From Lachnospiraceae bacterium (lineage in GTDB: Bacteria; Bacillota_A; Clostridia; Lachnospirales; Lachnospiraceae): a stretch of DNA of 8,160 nucleotides. Location of the stretch: NCBI GenBank assembly GCA_017464045.1, contig JAFUEG010000014.1, forward strand, positions 1-8,160. Reading direction: 5' to 3'. Below, piece by piece: positions 4,826 through 8,160 of this stretch. The stretch's first letter is position 1; each line of letters begins with the position of its first letter. Position numbers and translations under genes: made by a program. The notes beneath the pieces are model-generated. The model saw nothing but the letters and a program-made list of their open reading frames with translations. It had not been told where the DNA came from and did not search any database.

Positions 4826-5686
4826 ATGAAGAAAAAAATATTAATGTCATTGATGGCTTTTGTTCTAATATTTAGTGCTACTGGATGTTCATCGAAACAA
4901 AGCACCAATGGCAAAATAGATATCAAAGATGAAATAAGCGTAAAAGAAGCAAAAGAAACTTATGGTATAGACAGCCAAGAATTAACAGATGGTATTAATT
5001 TAATAAATACTTTTGATGCGGCTTGGATACATAAACGCGTTACTAAAAATCAAATAAATAGTGAAACGCAAGAAACAACTGCCGTAGGGGCACAAATGGA
5101 TGCGTATTCAATAATATCCATTAAAGACAAAACGGATATAACATATTTAGATGAAGATATCAAAAATACAGCAGATCTTGAAGAAACCTTTGGGTTTAAT
5201 CTAAAAGATATAAATACTACTTGGGATTTATTCTATAAACTATACACAGCAGATGGCGCAATAATTGATGAAAAAAATTCTACGCTTGATGCTGAATCAT
5301 ATATGTATTCCGATGAAAAATACTTTTTATTAAATGATTCGGAAAAAATTGCAGAAAAAATACTTCAAAATGAAAAAGTAGATTATGACAAAATAACAGA
5401 TTCCTACATTTCATATAAAGTTGACACGTATGATAATAAAGGGGAACAAATAAACTATATAGATGGTGTAACTGCCGCTATATATTATGAAAAGGATAAT
5501 CAACAATATATGTATATTATTGATTACGGTATATCATTAGCAAGCAAAAGCGATATGGATGGTCTTGTACAAATATTATCAAATTCAGAAATGGGTAGTT
5601 GCGGCTGCGCACCAGATTCTGGATGTAACACTGGAACAGATGATCCTTGCGAACCAGAATGTGATATGCCAGATAAAATAGAATAA
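4826..5686 (+). CDS. Lipoprotein with a Cys-rich C-terminal tail, 286 residues
   Basis: A lipoprotein signal peptide is clear: KKK, hydrophobic core, then SATGC with the lipid-accepting Cys at 21, followed by a Ser/Lys-rich tether. The body (about 35-250) is acidic, with many Asp, Tyr and Ile and no family that I recognise. The last 28 residues hold five Cys (259, 261, 267, 275, 279) in the order CGC...C...PCEPEC. The following gene's mature N-terminus has a similar CPC...NPCVPGC cluster, which suggests that the two proteins share a disulfide or metal-binding module or contact each other. The gene is translationally coupled to the upstream gene and lies 20 bases before the next one. Expected location: outer face of the cytoplasmic membrane. 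Confidence 0.88.
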   Translation: MKKKILMSLMAFVLIFSATGCSSKQSTNGKIDIKDEISVKEAKETYGIDSQELTDGINLINTFDAAWIHKRVTKNQINSETQETTAVGAQMDAYSIISIKDKTDITYLDEDIKNTADLEETFGFNLKDINTTWDLFYKLYTADGAIIDEKNSTLDAESYMYSDEKYFLLNDSEKIAEKILQNEKVDYDKITDSYISYKVDTYDNKGEQINYIDGVTAAIYYEKDNQQYMYIIDYGISLASKSDMDGLVQILSNSEMGSCGCAPDSGCNTGTDDPCEPECDMPDKIE

Positions 5687-5706
5687 ATAAAGAAAGGGGT
5701 TAAGTA

Positions 5707-7404
5707 ATGAAAATAAAACATAACATATTCAAAGCATTATTATTGTTTTTGTTTTGTTTTTGTATAATCGGTTTAACAAAATTTGACGCACAAGCTTGTA
5801 AAACTGGTGTGTGTTATAAAGATGGTATTTCTGGCAATGCTTATTGGAAATGTCCTTGTGGCGGCGCAAGTAATCCTTGTGTGCCTGGATGTCAAGGACA
5901 CCATTTTACGGGACCAATAAATTATGTATTAGTAGCATCATATGGTGGCTATTCAGAAACTTGTACAACAAATGGAAAGAAGCCAACGCTTAAATATGAG
6001 GCATATCAATATTGCGAATACTGCCATAGATCAGAAAATGTAAATCGACCAAAAACTGATGGCGGCGAGGTCATTCCAGCACACGGCCATTCATTTACAC
6101 AAGGCAATTGGTCACACGATAGTACAAATCACTGGATTAACTGTGGCTATGGATGTGGTTCGCGTGTTGCTAATAATTACGAAGCATCAATATATAATCG
6201 TGCTACATACTCAATTAACCATACAGAAAGACACTATGAAGATGGTGGACATATGGGTGATCACTATTGGTATTATAATTGTGGCGCGAACTGTGGTGTA
6301 GGAACAATAAAAAGTGGTTACAACGCAACAAGCGTTACAGTATACTATCCAGATAATCTTACATATTCTGGTTATAATGGACACGACAGAAGTGCACAAT
6401 CTTGGCCATATTTAACAGTTCCCGCTTACACAAATAACGGATATCACGTTTATGGCTTACATAGTTCAAACGGCGGTAATACTGTTAAATTCCACCACGT
6501 AAATCAAACAACTGGTGATAGACCAGCGACTAAGAATGGAATTGTTATAGTTATAGATGGTAAAACATATACCGCGCCACTTTGTTCGTTTAATACGGCA
6601 GCCCACGGTTATGATATTTGTGCTGGCCACTATGGTAGAGGCGGTACAGTTTATTCTGGTCTTTCCGCTGACGTTGAATATAACTTCGTAACTGTAAACT
6701 ATAGAACTGGATATTATGGCGATGAAATATTAAGAACAAGATATGTTGATACAACACAGACGTTAACAACAGAAGATTGTACATTAATTCCAAATAGACA
6801 AGGATATGATGTAGCTGATAATGGTTGGTTTACATCTTATGCAAATACATATTTAGTAAACACTTCATTCTGTAATCATAATTCTGGATATGATAATTAT
6901 AAGACGAAGCATAGAATGCATTTCGTTGAAGATTATGGAAGAATGTATAGATTCAATACAAATTATGGACCAACGTACTATAATGATGCAGTGGCAACAA
7001 CAGCATATACAACTAGGGATTTATATCCTAGATGGCGTGCCCACGCCTTAGTAGTAAACTATGATACAAATGGCGGTACAAATAAACCAGCCAGCCAGAC
7101 GATGTATTATTCAGATGGTAAATCATATAATGAACAAGGCAGACCAACAAAATATAACTTAACACAAACAGTTCCAACACGTACTGGTTATACATTTATG
7201 GGCTGGGGTAACGCCGCGCGTTGGGATAATTGTACAAGCGGAACAAAAGCATATGATGTATATGGCGAATTAAACGAACAAACAAGATATTCGTATAGTG
7301 CATCACCACAAGCTGGATATTATGAAGATTATAACGGAAGCGCTTTTGAAAGCGCCTTTTTTATTGCTGAAAAGAAATGTGCACATAATAAAGTGCGTGC
7401 GTAA
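5707..7404 (+). CDS. Large Cys/His-rich secreted protein with InlB B-repeat (Flg_new) modules
   Basis: This 565-residue protein has a signal peptide with probable cleavage after DAQA (about residue 30), leaving Cys31. The mature N-terminus carries C31, C36 and the cluster CPC...NPCVPGC (49-62). Two similar Cys units follow: HWINCGYGCGSR (about 142-153) and YWYYNCGANCGVG (about 187-199). Two Flg_new/InlB B-repeat-like regions follow: a diverged one (about 327-445: FVTVNYRTG...GYDVADNGWFTS...LYPRWR) and a clear one (about 448-500: VVNYDTNGG...TGYTFMGW). These repeats are typical of surface proteins of Gram-positive bacteria. No LPxTG anchor or SLH domain is present. The last ~20 residues are encoded across an intrinsic terminator (7340-7362), and the residues that follow (AEKKCAHNKVRA) look unlike the rest. 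The protein may therefore be a truncated form of a longer one. The Shine-Dalgarno gaaagggg lies 7 nt before ATG. Confidence 0.88.
   Translation: MKIKHNIFKALLLFLFCFCIIGLTKFDAQACKTGVCYKDGISGNAYWKCPCGGASNPCVPGCQGHHFTGPINYVLVASYGGYSETCTTNGKKPTLKYEAYQYCEYCHRSENVNRPKTDGGEVIPAHGHSFTQGNWSHDSTNHWINCGYGCGSRVANNYEASIYNRATYSINHTERHYEDGGHMGDHYWYYNCGANCGVGTIKSGYNATSVTVYYPDNLTYSGYNGHDRSAQSWPYLTVPAYTNNGYHVYGLHSSNGGNTVKFHHVNQTTGDRPATKNGIVIVIDGKTYTAPLCSFNTAAHGYDICAGHYGRGGTVYSGLSADVEYNFVTVNYRTGYYGDEILRTRYVDTTQTLTTEDCTLIPNRQGYDVADNGWFTSYANTYLVNTSFCNHNSGYDNYKTKHRMHFVEDYGRMYRFNTNYGPTYYNDAVATTAYTTRDLYPRWRAHALVVNYDTNGGTNKPASQTMYYSDGKSYNEQGRPTKYNLTQTVPTRTGYTFMGWGNAARWDNCTSGTKAYDVYGELNEQTRYSYSASPQAGYYEDYNGSAFESAFFIAEKKCAHNKVRA
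7340..7362 (+). terminator. Intrinsic terminator inside the 3' end of the large surface-protein gene
   Basis: Stem gcgctt/aagcgc (7340-7345 with 7350-7355) with loop ttga is followed by c and six T (7357-7362). It lies 42 bases before the reading frame's stop at 7402-7404, so a transcript ending here would lack a stop codon. Confidence 0.8.
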
Positions 7405-7417
7405 AATGTGTGCAATA

Positions 7418-7426
7418 TGCTATAAT
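7418..7426 (+). promoter_or_regulatory. Extended -10 promoter of the membrane-protein gene
   Basis: TGC followed by a perfect TATAAT (7421-7426) is an extended -10. The -35 position (tgcgta) is a poor match. It lies just after the terminator of the preceding gene, so the downstream gene is probably independently transcribed. Confidence 0.7.
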
Positions 7427-7455
7427 AACCATAAACTTGAATTTGGGAGGACAAT

Positions 7456-7908
7456 ATGGATTTCTTATTAGTATTATTACCTTTGGGAGCGGCATTTATT
7501 CTTTTTTATCCAATAGTTGTTAGAAAGAAAATAACGATGAAGTATGAAGGAAAATTGAAACCTTTATCATCAGTAGGGCATCTGTTATTATCAATAATAC
7601 TGCCGTTTTTCTGCGTTTATGGCTTAGTTGAGATGCTGTTGATTATAATCTTTTATCATAATGATAATAAAGTTAAGGGTGTGATAATGTATTTGGTTTA
7701 CGCGATAGTAATGGGTATTTTGTCATATGTATACTTTAAGCGTCACCTTAAGAAGCTGAAGGCACTAGTTCCAGATCAGTCTGCTGGTAAAACATTTGCT
7801 AATCAGTTACTGCTAGGTTTAGGAACCGTTAATTATACATATATATGCTGTTGTTTATTTGTCCTAGTGCTTTTTGGCGTTCCGCTGTTTCGTTATAGTT
7901 GGGATTGA
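7456..7908 (+). CDS. Multi-pass membrane protein, 150 residues
   Basis: The protein has about four hydrophobic segments: about residues 3-22, 38-67 (long, with an internal Pro-Phe-Phe and Glu59), 75-94 and 117-145 (with a CCC at 131-133). A short basic stretch (KRHLKKLKAL, about 95-104) after segment three sets the topology. No family is recognised. The start has gggagga four bases upstream and an extended -10 promoter 30 bases before it. The stop codon is directly followed by the left end of the 7909-8099 repeat element, so the native C-terminus may have been changed by insertion. Confidence 0.8.
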   Translation: MDFLLVLLPLGAAFILFYPIVVRKKITMKYEGKLKPLSSVGHLLLSIILPFFCVYGLVEMLLIIIFYHNDNKVKGVIMYLVYAIVMGILSYVYFKRHLKKLKALVPDQSAGKTFANQLLLGLGTVNYTYICCCLFVLVLFGVPLFRYSWD

Positions 7909-8013
7909 TGGGACAGATTGCCAGACAATTTTACATATATAAGCACATATTATTGAATAAGGTGAATACAAATAATCATAATTCATCTTATATTATTTTA
8001 TATTTATCTGTAT

Positions 8014-8075
8014 ATCTGTCCAAAGGTACGCGAAAGCCAGTAATATCAAGGCTTCCGCGTTGGACAGATTTTTTT
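8014..8075 (+). terminator. Large hairpin with T run (terminator within the repeat element)
   Basis: The outer stem atctgtcca/tggacagat (8014-8022 with 8061-8069) and the inner stem acgcg.aagcc/ggctt.cgcgt (8028-8038 with 8050-8060, one A-C mismatch) have a 5-nt bulge between them and an 11-nt loop. Seven T follow (8069-8075). It would end transcripts of the membrane-protein gene. Confidence 0.75.
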
Positions 8076-8078
8076 AGT

Positions 8079-8099
8079 TGGGACAGATAATCTGTCCCA
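8079..8099. repeat. 21-bp near-perfect palindrome
   Basis: The arms tgggacagat (8079-8088) and atctgtccca (8090-8099) are perfect complements around one central base. It lies 3 bases past the stop of the leftward fragment at the right edge, so it could help terminate that gene, but it lacks a T run on the leftward exit. It is most likely the right boundary of the repeat element. Confidence 0.8.
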
Positions 8100-8102
8100 C
8101 TT

Positions 8103-8160
8103 CTAACCCCAGCGTATTGCATCGTCGTACACGGCGATTTCATCCGCTGCCCCGTCGCAT
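8103..8160 (-). CDS. C-terminal fragment of an unidentified leftward gene (runs off the right edge)
   Basis: On the minus strand one frame is open from the window edge to a TAG at 8103-8105. It encodes 18 residues, CDGAADEIAVYDDAIRWG. G+C is about 57% over 8101-8160, clearly above that of the rest of the window, and the codons end mostly in C or G. The DEIAVYDDAI pattern is like the last strand of LamG/concanavalin-like domains (IDEVxIYxxAL), but the piece is too short to name. Confidence 0.45.
   Translation of the reverse strand, partial: CDGAADEIAVYDDAIRWG

Larger units (their letters stand above)
7909..8099. mobile_element. MITE/REP-like non-coding element, 191 bp, with 11-bp terminal inverted repeats
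   Basis: The left end tgggacagatt (7909-7919) and the right end aatctgtccca (8089-8099) are perfect inverted repeats. The core gacagat/atctgtc also appears at 8014-8020 (inverted) and 8063-8069, so the element is built from nested hairpins: 7957-7967 with 7981-7991, and 8014-8069. No coding capacity or transposase is present. A 9-bp direct repeat (tagttggga) occurs at 7896-7904 and 8075-8083. No clear target-site duplication flanks the ends. A REP element mobilised by a Y1 (RAYT-like) transposase in trans, or a MITE, would both fit. Confidence 0.55.

Noticed and set aside
6059..6793. Overlapping 60-80 codon frames on both strands
   Set aside because: They are shadows of the 565-residue gene, whose signal peptide, Cys pattern and Flg_new repeats establish the real frame.
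7899..8090. Rightward 63-codon open frame
   Set aside because: It reads through the repeat element, its hairpin and T run; no Shine-Dalgarno site at its start and no protein-like composition.

Overview
The window looks like an AT-rich accessory (island-like) stretch from a low-GC Gram-positive bacterium, most likely a gut or rumen Clostridia/Lachnospiraceae-type organism. The evidence is strong GGAGG-type Shine-Dalgarno sites, TTGACA/TATAAT-type promoters, many hairpin-plus-T-run terminators, and secreted proteins with SH3-type and InlB B-repeat (Flg_new-type) modules. No rRNA, tRNA, CRISPR array, transposase or integrase gene is visible. The left-edge gene and especially the last ~60 bases are visibly richer in G+C than the middle, which suggests that the middle is an accessory insert.

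Layout. Bases 1-813 are the 3' end of a secreted or surface protein gene with a bacterial SH3 domain, closed by a terminator shared with the convergent next gene. Bases 856-2933 hold three leftward genes, each with its own leader: a PBECR4-like small nuclease-fold protein (856-1500), a 216-residue protein with a HEPN-like R-x5-H motif (1865-2515), and an unrecognised 101-residue protein (2628-2933). A rightward HExxH metallopeptidase-like gene (3075-3719) is divergent from these and overlaps tail to tail with an unrecognised leftward 110-residue gene (3707-4039). After a hairpin-rich non-coding stretch (4040-4278) comes a compact rightward operon of three exported proteins: a signal-anchored protein (4279-4824), a lipoprotein (4826-5686) and a large Cys/His-rich surface protein with Flg_new-type repeats (5707-7404). 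A multi-pass membrane protein with its own promoter follows (7456-7908). A 191-bp MITE- or REP-like element with 11-bp inverted ends then begins directly after its stop codon, and a G+C-richer leftward coding fragment runs off the right edge.

The most interesting part is the leader of the PBECR4-like gene. A near-consensus promoter (TTGACA, 17 bp, TATATT) drives about 200 nt of untranslated RNA. This RNA has a 5' hairpin, two 51-nt tandem repeats and a degenerate 53-nt third copy, each copy with a 6-bp stem and a 6-nt loop. Four paired positions change together between copies 1 and 2. A weak terminator-like U tract then precedes the Shine-Dalgarno site of the nuclease-like gene. This is the architecture of a type III toxin-antitoxin locus (repeat RNA antitoxin, leaky terminator, endoribonuclease toxin), but the protein is not a recognisable ToxN/CptN/TenpN. 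It is presented as a candidate new RNA-protein toxin-antitoxin or defence module, and that function is inference.

How the genes may work together: the leftward block plus the metallopeptidase-like gene resembles a cluster of conflict or stress genes (nuclease-like, HEPN-like, HExxH protein). The 4279-7404 operon is a cell-surface cluster whose lipoprotein and large surface protein share a PCxPxC motif and may interact. There is no direct sequence evidence linking the two blocks.
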